From assembly GCF_963675165.1 (NCBI RefSeq), contig NC_087388.1, forward strand, positions 558,001 to 622,000: a stretch of DNA of 64,000 bases, written 5' to 3'. Both the position numbers and the translations under genes were made by a program. The DNA is from Halichondria panicea (Eukaryota > Porifera > Demospongiae > Suberitida > Halichondriidae). Of the stretch, positions 26,178 through 37,866 are shown one piece after another. The first letter of the stretch is position 1. Each line of letters opens with the position of its first letter. Under the pieces are notes generated by a model. It had not been told where the DNA came from. It searched no databases and was given only the letters and a program-made list of their open reading frames with translations.

Positions 26178-28571
26178 GTCTGTGTGTGGGGTGTGTGTGT
26201 GTGTGGGGTGTGTGTGTGTGTGGGGTGTGTGTGTGTGTGTGTGTGGGGTGTGTGTGTGTGTGTGTGTGTGTGTGGGGGGGGTGTGTGTGTGGGAGGGGGC
26301 TCAAGTTCAAGATATCGTATTACTAGAATGTTTTGCAAGTAGAATTATGCAAACTTTTCAATTCACAATAAAATTGCATAACCTAAATGAGTACTGGTAA
26401 TGACACACGATCCTTGCCAGAACGCAATAGTTCTAGTACGCTAGCCCTAAAAAAAGGAACTCCATCACATCACATGTTTAGAGACCTCTCTAACAACCAT
26501 TATACAATTCTTAGTTTTATCAAAATAATGACGAGTATCTTATATACATGCATGTACTCACACAGTGCCGTCATGTTGGAGTGGTAGCAGTCCTGATAAA
26601 GAACCAGATAGTAGAACATGACCACCTGTGATGCTATAGCGCCATGGCAACCCGCCACACCAGCTGGCTCCTCGCCGAACACAGACAAAACCTGACAATA
26701 GATTTATACGTGATAATTAAATCTGAAAAAATTATTTATCGTAATAATTATTTTGTACCTCTTCAGCTGTGAGGGGTTGATGGGACATATCTGCGCTCTT
26801 GTTGCCATATGTGGGGGCGGTAGTTACCCGTGGCAACAGCGGAGAGAGGAGTATGGAGTGCACGAACTCTTGGAGGAGTGGTCCCAATACAGGGTGCACG
26901 GATTCAGCAAGAGTCGACAGCTGTCTATAAATCCAATCCTGCACGGCAACACAACATGTGTAGAAAATCAATAATTATACTCACAAACAAACAAACAAAC
27001 ACTAGCCAACTATTGCATTGTCTGATTGACAATTTCTCAGAAAATTTTCTCCTTCAATAAAAATAGTATATTCCCTAGCTCTCACAGCGAAAAATTGTCT
27101 ACAGACCATACCCACCCCCTCACTCACACACACAGGCACACGTGAAGAGACTGGCTCCTATACACGATCATATTACAGCTGTTGACATGTGCAGAGCTTA
27201 CTTTAACTGGAATGCCATGTTTCCTGAAAGTCCGCGTCTTGACTAGCTGATGGACGCAGTGTATGGGCAGGTAGCCAGTCATATGACCACTGAGGCCGGG
27301 GGTGGGCGGTACACTCACTGCATGAGCACACACAACCTGAGGGTAAATAAAGCATCTTTGAACGGCCATAACTTTAGTTCCGTTGGTCCAATAACGTTGA
27401 TTTTCTGATTTCTGAAAGCTTAGAGAGAGATAATGTTAAAAAATCAAAGGTCTCTTTTGGGCTTGTTTTTGACAAAAGACATTATTATAGCCTATGGTAA
27501 ATAGGAAATTTTGGCCTATTTCAAATTTGGGATTTAAGCAATAGCATCTAAAAGAGCTTCTTCTAAGCTTTCAGAAATCAGAAATCGTTGAATTTGGACC
27601 ATCAGAACTCTAGTTACAGAGCAAATTAACGTACGTCTTCAGTGAACACACTTAGGAACAGCTTCCGTAAGATGATGAAGTGGCCACTCTTTAGAGAGCC
27701 CTGTAAAATATTCGTCAGAGAATATCACACACAAAATATTATTCATTAGTGCTCGTGGAACACCAGGAAATGCTACAACCGGCATAATGCTAGCTATAGC
27801 TGACAGTATAATTATATATCATTAATATGGTTAAGACAATTACTGGACTGGATGTGATACGGGATTAATTTCTGTACACTCTCCAGTCACTAATAGCACA
27901 TCATACGCTTATACCACAGTACAATTATGTCAACAAAAGTTGCCAATTGCCATGCTATTAGAATGATGTACTCACGGATATTGTCATTTGTAGTGTGTCA
28001 GTGACAAGCTCTCTAATCTGGTCCAGCTGTCCCTCCCTCAAGTGAATGGCCATGAGTAGCAGCAGCTCACCATAGGAACACCAACCACCACACGCCCTGG
28101 AGGCACGTACAGTGTACAGTGTACATGTGTAACGATTTGCACAACAGTTTTAAATGATCATTACATGTGTATAATAATAGGCTTAGTCTAACTTAGCCGC
28201 TAGGTTAAATTGTACATAGATCTCACTTGAGTGTGTTTAGCAGGAACTATGAGCTATAGTTCCCGTAACTATAGTTGCTAGAACAATTATGTAATGTTGC
28301 CAGCTCTATATAGTTAGCCAATGAAATGTGGGATCTATCGAACCATTACATAACTTGTTGGTGATTTTAGCAGCCATTAGTTCTGTCCCTCTCTCCTCTC
28401 TCTCACCTGTCAAACTCTGGCAGTTTCTCCAGTAGCCACTTGAACCAGGAGACCACAGCTGTCTCACAATCATCCACACTGCAGTGGTAAATTGGTAGTC
28501 CCCCCACACACACACACATCACACATTCATGCACTCCTGCACACAGTACACACAGTATACACGCACGCACG

Positions 28572-28654
<83 letters not shown>

Positions 28655-31600
28655 ACACACACACACACACGTACAGTACACAAATACCCAAATATTCACC
28701 AACTCACTTTGCCCAATACACACACAAAGCTCTTACATAACACAATAGTAACTGCATGCATACCTAATAAGGAAGGGGCAGGCTAGGAGCACACAGAGGG
28801 TGGTCTTGATGAATGTGACGCCAGCTGGTGAGAATGGCGGACAGGTGCTCACAATCAGACTCAGAATGGCCCCTGCTTCCTCCTCTTTCAGATACATCAT
28901 TGTCTGCGTCTTTAGGCCACAGCACACCTGGACGAGAGGGGGGCGTGTCACTAGTGGGTGTGGCACTGAGCTTGTAGGGCAAAAACACACAAATAGGAGG
29001 TTCGAGCTAATTCAATGCCGTCACATCTGTGACTATACCTGGAGCACTTGCATGAGGTCGATGATGTCATCATCACAGAGCTGGTAGTCCAGAGATATCG
29101 GACGAAACTCCGCCCCCTCTAGAGTCGACATCCTCCGCAATCTCTTCTTACCCTGACCTTTGTCCTTTCGGTGGTGACCTTTAACCTCCGCAGATTCATC
29201 ATCTTTAGTAGAAACCACATCCGGTTTCTGCTCCGACTGTTCATCCTCGTGATCACTGATTTCGATCTCCATTTGATCGACCAAATCCTCGAGGGTGTCT
29301 AATACGACAGGTTCCTTTTGTTCTCCAGGGGGTGTGGTTTGGTCTTCTTGTTCGTCATCATCCATGGACTCGTCGTCTGAAGATTGCTGACTCTGCAATT
29401 CTGGCAGAGGGGGGGTGGAGTCTCGAGGAGAGGAGGGCTTTTTCAAGAATGAGCACAGTTTCTTCATCAGGAAGGAGCGAAGTTGAGTAACAGCTGACAG
29501 TCGATGTTTCCGATACTAGGTAACCAATATGGAAAATTAATGTGTATAGGTTTGTTGCAATATTGATACACGAACATTTGCTCTACTTGTGTATAATTAT
29601 GTTAGTAGTTTTTTATTGCTGAAAAAAGCTGCTTTTCCGTGAAAATTAAATCTGTGACCCTTGAAATATACAGTACAAAACACATACAAAGAGTTGTCGT
29701 CACCTTCTGTTGCATACACTTGAGGTACTGTGAAAACCACGCTCTCTTCTCATCATCTCCAACAATGATAATGTTGTAAAGGAGAATGATCACACCAGAC
29801 CCACTGCTGGTTACCTCCCTAAGAAGAAATGGGCAAAATAGACAAGGATAGGTTCAAAATGTGCATTTATTGCTTTTCATTGAAATGTAAGCCCCAATAA
29901 AGGGGCCACAAACAAATTCAGTGCATACTCATTGAGTGTCCCCCTCCACGGAAATCTTTAGTAAAAGGCGAAAGATTTATTCGCTTTGAAGGGAGACCAG
30001 AGTGATGTTTTGGACTACTCTAACACACGCTTTTATACTCACTCTGCATACATACTTTTTATGGTACAAATAAAACGTTGCTAGAAACTTATGAATAATG
30101 TTAACACTTGCATTCCAATGCTAATTCCCTAGCTCACCAAATACATTGTAGCAGATTTAAGATAATTAAAACCTGGCAAATGTATAAACACTCACTTATT
30201 TTTCTCTGCCTGCAGTGCTAGCCATAGTGCCAGAGTGGGGTGTTTGCAGTTGTCTATGGCCAGGCCCTGCACATAAGCAGCCTGTGTGGGATGCATGATG
30301 CAGAGGGTCTTGATGGCACTAGCACGACATCGACCAGCCAGAGACACCTCATCCAAAGTCTCGCCATTCAGGACCAGGTGTGTCACAACTGGAGGGGAGG
30401 GGGAGGGACACATGTGAACACTGTACTTCTACATGTATGTATACAATTAGTTATAAGCTGGCCACTCAAAGAACAATTAAGGCAGTTAATGAAACTCAAA
30501 ATTCTGTTATACGAACATGTAGACTATTTCAATTTTGTTTTAAAAGCTTTACAACTGATACAATGCTTACACATAATTATTATCAACTGGCTGTACATAC
30601 ACACACACATATACATACTAGTAGATAGTGCACACAATCGATATCTAATTAGCCATATTAATGGCAGGGGCGTACTCCCTGCGTGGTAAGAAGTGTCCCT
30701 CACCCTGATGGAAGGTGTCTGGCATGTTGGCCACCATTTTGGCCAGTAGTTGAGGACCTCTCTCCAGACAGAGGAGCGCCTCTGACAGCTGCACAACACT
30801 AAACAAGTCAGGCATCTCTGTACATGTGCAAAGAGATATACAAAATATATATGGACACCTTGAAGAATAATTATATAATGTACAGAGAGTAACTCATGCT
30901 ATTTTGTACACAAACTGTTCATTTGAGACCTGGCCTTTCCTCGGGGTGGCCAGTTCTAACGTGCTGTACACATAATTGCATACTGTGGTATTCACTTTAA
31001 ATAAAATGTTCTACAATTTTTCACTGATGACTCACCGACTGCAGCTAGGCACAGAATGTCCCCCACCTCCTCCAAGTGTACCTCACACTCAAACAAATCC
31101 GATTGGACGACTTTAAACGGCCCGGAGACGTCCAGCTGTGCTATAATCCTCAGAATCTCGCTAAGAAACAGCCGAAAACGACGTAAATAATCGCTCCTCT
31201 CGAACTCTATGGCTAGTCCAAACTGGAGTGAGGATGCGAGGACACTCTGTGTGGGGGGTCTGCCCTCCAGGGGGCCCAGCTTCTTAAGCAGCTGCTGCTC
31301 TCTCCTCGCATCTTGTTTCAGCTCCTGCAGTGTGTGTGGGCTTTAATTATAAGCACATGTGCTTATAGGAGTATTGTGGGGTGCTTATGGAGCAATATAT
31401 AGGTGCTTATAATTATGTGATTAAATACAATTAAGGGGTCCTAGAAAGAGCATTGTACAGTAAGGGTAGATGTTTCAATGATGTATAATTAGAATAGTTA
31501 AATTACGATACTCACTTTATAATTTAAGGCGAGATACTCTTGTATAGCGTTAACTTCTGCCATGCTTGAGATTAGCATTCGAATGATCTTCCGTTTTCCC

Positions 31601-31761
31601 TCCCACTGTGTTGCCATGGATACCAGAGACGGAGACAATATCATCCGAGCCAATGACGGAAGGAAAGGTCGAAGGTCATGTTCGCTGCACTCAGCCAGCT
31701 GTTTGACGTTCCCAGAGAGCAATGCCGTGAATACCCTCGGACTAGGGCCGTCTAGATCCAT
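23060..31761 (-). CDS. INTS2: Integrator complex subunit 2
   Basis: Twenty-one exons (5' to 3'): 31516-31761, 31036-31324, 30704-30817, 30196-30388, 29704-29818, 29039-29515, 28764-28927, 28407-28478, 27976-28096, 27635-27700, 27202-27336, 26759-26938, 26562-26691, 25783-25992, 25532-25600, 25244-25445, 24964-25086, 24405-24654, 24098-24217, 23709-23816, 23060-23416. The frame closes exactly, giving 1246 residues against about 1200 for human INTS2. Matching stretches include GHMTGYLPIHCVHQLV, DWIYRQL, IPLKYLL, DPLILLRCDKKVFRCPPL, AAQDSAIVQLLLEICLPTDE, KLVHFQGYPTQLLPMIVSGV and PSIHICMDFIPELLAQP. INTS2 is a helical-repeat scaffold of the nuclear Integrator complex, which cleaves snRNA 3' ends and paused transcripts. 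Exon 6 carries a long acidic, low-complexity insert (DDESMDDDEQEDQ). Confidence 0.95.
24745..24918. mobile_element. Diverged MITE family B element in INTS2 intron
   Basis: Stretches such as TTTTGCGAATGAGCC on the left and GCTCGCAAAACATTCTAGTG on the right resemble the element at 21468-21684. It is more diverged and its ends are approximate. Confidence 0.45.
26009..26295. repeat. Long (TG)n / GGGTG microsatellite in INTS2 intron
   Basis: About 290 bp of TG dinucleotides broken by GGGG and GGGTG runs. A separate (CA)n run lies at 25745-25782, right at the donor of exon 14. Apparent open frames here in all phases come only from the repeat. Confidence 0.9.
27352..27625. repeat. Palindromic repeat family D in INTS2 intron
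   Basis: The left part GGCCATAACTTTAGTTCCGT ... TGAAAGCTTAGA is mirrored by TCTAAGCTTTCAGAAATCAG ... TTTGGACCATCAGAACTCTA. It is a foldback of about 270 bp, related to the arrays in the HELLS introns. Confidence 0.7.
28565..28671. repeat. (CA)n microsatellite in INTS2 intron
   Basis: CGCACGCACG followed by about 95 bp of CA with single interruptions. Confidence 0.9.
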
Positions 31762-31765
31762 GTGT

Positions 31766-31801
<36 letters not shown>

Positions 31802-32103
31802 TGTGTGAGTGTGTGCCATGTGTGCATAGTAGATCTGTACGTACAGGTTAATGATGTACGTAAATTCAAAGCAGGTTTCTAGTGGCAGAACATGATCAAC
31901 ATAATTATTCTATCATGCAAAAAATACAAGATTTACCGTGTATCAATGTATGTCAGAAAGTACCTCAAGTTGTCATGTACTTTAGCTTGAAACAGCTTGT
32001 TATAAAGACGACCTTTTCCCCTACAATACAGGTATCAAACTTGACCTTATCTCGAGATACGCCGCCCTCTATCTACAAGTATCTCTCTTCTTCTGCCTCC
32101 AGC
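31762..32103. promoter_or_regulatory. Shared INTS2/RBM17 head-to-head promoter region
   Basis: The two start codons are 342 bp apart and point away from each other. The region has a short (TG)n run at about 31770-31797, next to INTS2. No TATA box is obvious in either direction. RBM17 upstream sequence may include 5' UTR. Confidence 0.5.
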
Positions 32104-35100
32104 ATGTCCCTGTATGACGGTATCAGTGTAGAGACGGCCCCAGTACCGGAGATGGCGCCCGCCATTGGAGGCACAGCTACAGAAAACAAGTCTCTCAGTA
32201 AATACATGTCTTGTCCATAATTATTCCAAATATTACCCACCATACACCTTACTGTACTACTGTACACACACTTTACACGCAGCCGTTCATCACACACACA
32301 CATATCACACACACACACACACACACACAGGTGGGTGGTCGTCAGGGCTCAAACTGATGGCGTCGCAAATCCAGAGGAACAAGAAAGCCCTCAAGGCAAC
32401 TCAACAAAGCTCAGTGGTGCGTGGGTGTGAACCATACTTGTTTACATACCTTACGTCATACATAATACATTTTCTTATGCAGCTGAAAGCAAGGCCGACT
32501 CCTGGAGCTTCAGCAAATGTTATCAGTCAACAGGTGTGTAACATACGTACCCAGTGCTTGCTTAGGCTCCTCCTCTTTGAGTAGTGAAGTGGGTATGGGG
32601 ACGAGGTTAGTGCTTGCCTCCTCTTGAGTAGTGAAGTGGGTGTGGGGACGAGACTAGTGCTTGCCTCCTCTTGAGTAGTGCAGTGGGTGTGGGGACGAGA
32701 CTAGTATTTGCTTAGGCTCCTCCTCTTTGAGTAGTGAAGTGGGTGTGGGGATGAGACTAGTGCTTGCCTCCTCTTGAGTAGTGCAGTGGGTGTGGGGACG
32801 AGACTAGTATTTGCTCAGCTATAATAATCACTAAACCCCCACCCACCCCCCCAGATGGCCCCCCCTCCGCCAGTGGTGACAATGAAGGACTTCATTGAGA
32901 ATGACCTGGCTATTGAATTGCAGGACGAATATGATCCACTCGCTCCAAATAACTACGAGAGCATCTATCAAGAGAGGAAGGTCAAGCAAGAGAAGGTTCG
33001 GGAAGAAGAGGTCAGTTATTATTATTATAAGCAGAACGTACATGTACAGTTCCACTTCAGTGCCCATAACTTTAGTTTAGATGGTCCAATTTCAATGGTT
33101 TTATGAATCTACATTGTAAAAGTGAGCCCTTTCAGATGATGTATTAAAATCAGAATAATCACTCATATCAGAGTCACAAAAATCAGACCACATGCGTGCA
33201 CTCAACCAGTTTTTTTATATCCTTATACACGATGTATACATATGGAATGTTTTGGACAAGTTATGAATAACATTAGATAATAGCAACGGTATATATATGC
33301 CCTTGATAAATTGGTGGGTTCACAGATAGATTTTTCTGCGATTTTAGCACATTGATTTTGATTCTGCTCAAGTTGTGTTTTCATAGCGTTTGTAGTTACT
33401 CGCATTTGTTTTCCAATTATCTGCGAATACTAATTTTTACGATTTTACTCTCATTCTATTCGAACAAAGGGCTATTGTACTGCATAACATAACAGTTAAA
33501 CACTGGGAGACCGTATAGCGGAAAATTTTACCCACGATCATTGCCAAAATTCTACTAGCGGAACAATAAGGTAACTGTAAATATGGCAATGTCCACAATG
33601 CCTATAGTAACAATCTACAAATACAGCTTATAGAAAAACTCCCTTACATGAGGAGGGTAATTTATGAACACTCCTTAGTTGGAATCCTGAGCTATAGACT
33701 AAGTCAAGTGTGACAGTCATAAGAGCTATAATTGTTCACCAACTACGGAAGCCATTAAATCTACAAATACAGCTTATAGAAAAACTCTAACTAAAAACTA
33801 ATTGATTAATTACGTTCTCTGGCACAAGACAACGAACAACAAAGTTACCAGAGGAAACTGTACCTAAGTGACTCAAGTTTATAGACTAGCTATAGAGAAA
33901 GGTTTTGTCTACATTAAGATGGCGGATGAAACTGCTCAAATTGGAGAAACACTCGAGAGGGAGTACGGAAAGCCACTGCAATCACAGGATTTACACATTA
34001 AATACTTTTTCCTTGTACTTGGTAAAGAAATCATTTGTAAATCAGCTGATATCATCATCCAACTACAAAGGCTGGGTTCATGGTGTCACCTTAAGACGGA
34101 ATGGCCTGGAATATTGTTTGGTGAGTTTCCTAAGAACTCACCAAATGAGACAGAGCGCCACAGAGAGGAGAGGCTCAATCACATTCGAATACAACTGCTA
34201 GCTCTACATGCTGACCCCAAGGACCCCAAGGACCCCAGCAAGATACCACACATCATTGTGGGACGTGCTTGCAACTATTACAAAGCAGTGAGCAAACACA
34301 GCTTGAGTACTACCGATATAGAAAACGTTCTCGCAATTCCTAGTGACCAGCACTTGGACTATTTCTATTTGGTGATAAGACTAAATAGTATTACATCAAA
34401 CATTGTAATGGATGTACCCTCCATGCTTGCAATGTGTCCTGGAGATTGGAGGGCAGTGGAACCTAAGGCCACCTGGCCACTTACGTTTATTGGCCATTTC
34501 CCCAAAAATCCTTTTGAGACGGAGCGTGAGAGAGAGTGGCGACTGAATAAAGAAGTTCGACTACCTCTAAAGGAATATTTGGGAGGCCTACTTAAACAGC
34601 AGTTTCAGGGCGTAGCTAAGCCAGTTATCATTTTGTTCACACGTGCTTGCAAATATACAAATATGTAGATTGCAGTATATCAAGAGAGAAGTTCACGAAC
34701 GTAATTATAACATTTATAGTGTACAGTTTTATTAGCACTGTGTGATTAGGTTTCAAACTGTTTAAAGAATGTACTAGGTATAGTTGCGTGTTACACAATC
34801 ATGGAGTTTTTGCAATGGTTATAATTATAATGGCCTCGATTGCATGCTGCTATTCAGGGTCAGATACGTACGTGTATACATAATAGTTAGACACTGTTTT
34901 GGAGGGGTCTATGGGATTTAGAAGCCCAAAGGCACTGATTTAGTATCCCGAGCGTAGCGAGGGTACTAAAGTGGCTGAGGGCTTCTAAATCACATAGACA
35001 CCTCCAAAACAGTGTCTAACTCATTTAGATACTAGTGCGCATGCGCAAACCTTGCCCTCGAGGCTTGACTACAATACAATTACTTGACAACAGAATACTA

Positions 35101-37361
35101 GGTATACTAAGTAAATTTGCAGGTATACTAAGTCCCATAGTATACCTGCTCTGAGGCACTTTTCCCATGTAGATCTAGTGTCTAATATAATTATAGTCAT
35201 TAACCCTTTTTGTACATATACTCATGCATGCATGTAATGGTATGACAGTTACTATTGTATGAACACCACCCACCTGTAGTACTTATCACTGTGCTCACTA
35301 GTCTCCAGCCCTCCACTCGATTTGACTGATGCCACAAAGTTTAAGCTGAACCTCCTCAAGCTGGTGGGGGGGTAGCTGGTCAGGGGGGGCAATGGCAAAT
35401 AGAAAACAACTAGGGCTTCTACTGTACGTACATGTACGTAGTAAACTGGCCTCCACTGATTGAGAGTGTGATGGACTTGAGTCGAGAACTCTTCATTTTT
35501 GGGTCGTTTCGACAAAAAAGCGTGGGCTATTATATAGGTGGGGGAAAATGTCAAATTTGGATGCAACAGAAATTTTTGAGATAAACATGCTGTCTGATTT
35601 AAGCTTTCAAAAAAACACAATACCATTGATCGCTAGAATTCAAGTTATGATTGTCAGAAGAATTCAGGTAAATGTACTGTGTAATTGTTCCTGTGTAGCG
35701 CAAACGTCGCCATGAAGATAGAGACCAAAGAAGGAGAAGAAGACGCTCTGATAGTGATAGTGACAGCGATGATGATAGAAAATCTCAAAGGAGCCGTCGC
35801 AAAGGTGTGTGGAGTGTGTGTGATGAGTGTGAAGAGTGTAGAGGGTCGATTGTATCAGCTGCAGATATACCGTGATAATTTTTAGAATACTTGTTGAATA
35901 TCTACGTACTTTGCATCAGACGGAACTCCTCCCCCCTGCAGATGCAGCTGCCATTCCGCCACCTGCTAGCATGGCCATGCCCCCACCCCCCACACTCAGT
36001 GCTCCCCCTGCTGCTGACCAAAAACAGGAGGGAGACAAAACAATAGGTGAGAACACCATGACCCTTGAAAGCATCACAGCAGCGTAAATAAATTGAACCT
36101 GTGCTACCTGTAAATTGTATTTTTTCATCAATTTCAGTTGTATCGTCCGTGCTTGAAGAGTTGAGTAAGAAGAAAGCACCAAAAGTTAACCCGTTTGGGA
36201 AGCCTAAATTGTGAGTGTGTGGCTATAACTAAGCAACCGTCTAACATACAGCTGTTACATGTATGTCATACATAACGTTGTGTTACTTGATTGGTCTGCA
36301 GTGGGAACTTTGCTTCCAACTTCATGTCTAAATATGGCTGGGAGGAGGGTCAAGGTACGCAGATTTCCACGGTTACCTGCTCACATTAAGAGCTAGAAAT
36401 TGCTCATTTTGTTTGTTTGTTTGTTTTGGCAGGTCTTGGTAAGAGCTCTCAAGGCATTAGCACAGCACTGACGGTTGAGAAGACGAGCAAACGAGGGGGA
36501 AAGATCGTCAACACGGCAGCTGAGCAAGGTACTCCCCCACCATCCCGCACACACACACACACACACAATCTAGAGCTACAAGCTGAGGAAGAGAAGAAAA
36601 AGGAACAGTCTATGGTGGAGCTGCTGAAGAATCCCACCAAAGTTGTGCTATTACAGGTAGATCCTACACACCGCCCCCTCCACACACACTCACACATACA
36701 CTCCCTCCACCCACACACACCACACCCTCCTAGAACATGGTCGGCCCTGGCGACGTTGATGAGGATCTAGAACCAGAGGTAGCGGAAGAGTGTGCCAAGT
36801 ATGGAGAGGTCGAAAGATGTCTCATTTTTGAAGTGAGCTGATTAATTGGTGTAGAAGAGCTAAAGTTACAAATGCACTGCCGGTTGTAATAATTTGTAGG
36901 AGGCGTGTGTTAAGTATTGTATGGCTTTACCTGGTAGTTTAATAAGTAGCTTATATGGTCTGCCTGTACATCATTACTCTTGTACATCGTTACAGATACG
37001 TGAGGGTGACATCTCCGAGGAAGAAGCTGTGAGGATCTTTGTCCAGTTTGCCAGAGTCGAGTCAGCCATTAAAGGTCAGTTATTATAGCTATAAGCTTAA
37101 TAATCAGCATTCTGACTGTGTATCAATCAATGGTGTATGGTACAGTCTGTATGTATAACATTTAGATGTGTATACAGTACACCCGTACATGTACATAATA
37201 ATTGTTCTGGTATGATTGTTGTTGCTTAGCATCAAGTGACAAGCGTGTGTTCCTCCTATGCAGCTGTGGTGGACCTCAATGGCCGCTTCTTTGGTGGGAG
37301 GATGGTCAGAGGAAGCTTCTACTCTGAAGATAAATTCTCCAACTTTGACCTAGCCCCCTAA
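32104..37361 (+). CDS. RBM17: Splicing factor 45 / RNA-binding motif protein 17
   Basis: Exons: 32104-32197, 32331-32416, 32483-32533, 32855-33010, 35699-35806, 35920-36046, 36138-36210, 36302-36354, 36433-36528, 36574-36656, 36734-36832, 36996-37074, 37264-37361. They join in frame to 400 residues (human RBM17 has 401). The start MSLYDGISVET matches vertebrate MSLYDDLGVET. Then come an acidic and Arg/Ser-rich middle (RKRRHEDRDQRRRRRSDSDS), a Pro-rich linker, a G-patch (FMSKYGWEEGQGLGKSSQGI, STALTVEKTSKRGGKI) and a C-terminal UHM-type RRM (NMVGPGDVDEDLEPEVAEEC, AIKAVVDLNGRFFGGRMVRG). The G-R-F-F segment matches the R-x-F motif by which UHMs bind ULM peptides of U2 snRNP proteins such as SF3B1. 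Its role is 3' splice-site choice, in the nucleus. The fourth intron (33011-35698) hosts a separate gene. Confidence 0.95.
32560..32815. repeat. About 50-bp minisatellite in RBM17 intron
   Basis: About five copies of a unit containing TTGAGTAGTGAAGTGGGTGT and GGGGACGAGACTAGT. Non-coding. Confidence 0.8.
33919..34668 (+). CDS. Unrecognised two-repeat protein nested in RBM17 intron
   Basis: A single open frame of 249 residues from an ATG in good context (AAGATGG); the frame is also open for 17 codons upstream. I recognise no known family. The protein is an internal duplication. Residues about 26-121 and 145-246 share the order H(I/L)xYFxLV, a Trp, (T/E)WP, G(E/H)FPKN, ETERxRExRLN, then an I-I-rich strand and RACxY. 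There is no signal peptide, membrane segment or Cys-rich motif, so it is probably cytosolic. A Pro-rich linker with DPKDPKDPS lies between repeats. It is on the same strand as RBM17. The absence of introns suggests retroposition or an orphan gene. Two copies of an approximately 30-bp direct repeat (about 33609 and 33759) lie upstream. Confidence 0.7.
   Translation: MADETAQIGETLEREYGKPLQSQDLHIKYFFLVLGKEIICKSADIIIQLQRLGSWCHLKTEWPGILFGEFPKNSPNETERHREERLNHIRIQLLALHADPKDPKDPSKIPHIIVGRACNYYKAVSKHSLSTTDIENVLAIPSDQHLDYFYLVIRLNSITSNIVMDVPSMLAMCPGDWRAVEPKATWPLTFIGHFPKNPFETEREREWRLNKEVRLPLKEYLGGLLKQQFQGVAKPVIILFTRACKYTNM
34885..35021. mobile_element. 137-bp palindromic element with about 40-bp arms
   Basis: The left arm AGTTAGACACTGTTTTGGAG continues through TCTATGGGATTTAGAAGCCC. 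It is mirrored by GGGCTTCTAAATCACATAGA running to CTCCAAAACAGTGTCTAACT, with few mismatches. The centre reads TATCCCGAGCGTAGCGAGGG. It is probably a MITE; no frame. Confidence 0.75.
35500..35665. repeat. Half-copy of palindromic family D in RBM17 intron
   Basis: Contains TTTCGACAAAAAAGCGTGGG, TAAGCTTTCAAAAAAACACA and a final AATTCAAGTTATGATTGTCA. These are the same parts, in the same order, as the family D units at 46370-46650. Confidence 0.55.
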
Positions 37362-37866
37362 TAACTGACCCCTCTCTTTATAATGTGTGTCTTCTTACAC
37401 AGTAATTCTTGTTAATCAGACTAACTATGCTCATATCCGGATCCTCAATTGTGCTTCTATATTAAATTATGATTGACAAGTATGTTACTAGCACTAATTA
37501 ATTAAAAGCTACCACCACTACTATAATTATTATAATTATGATGCAACGGTGATGTACATAATTAAAGGGTCCATCTCAATTAATATAATTATATAACTGA
37601 GGGGGTTGAATCCAGAGCTGACCGTAACACTACCATTGGCATTACCAGGGGCCGTTAGCACAGGACAGTAGACTGCCATCCCTTCAATGCACTATTCGTA
37701 ATTAAGCTAAGTATGTATACCACACCATGGCAACACTCACGCACGCACGGTTCATAATTATGGCACAAATTGGAACTGAAAGTGAAAGAATCTTCTAATT
37801 ATTACACCAAAAATTATCGACAGTGCAATAATGATTAAAGCTATAATTATACACACACAAGTAAAA
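37362..37866. other. Tail-to-tail RBM17/PIEZO 3' spacer
   Basis: About 500 bp, AT-rich, carrying both 3' UTRs. Candidate poly(A)-like strings (ATTAAA) occur near 37460-37505 for the plus strand. Nothing else was recognised. Confidence 0.55.

Noticed and set aside
33868..33918. Start of the nested orphan gene at 33868
   Set aside because: That codon is GTG; the ATG at 33919 has better context and is the eukaryotic choice.
35252..35626. Minus-strand frame of 124 codons in RBM17 intron
   Set aside because: It overlaps a palindromic repeat and shows no domain, splice or start support.
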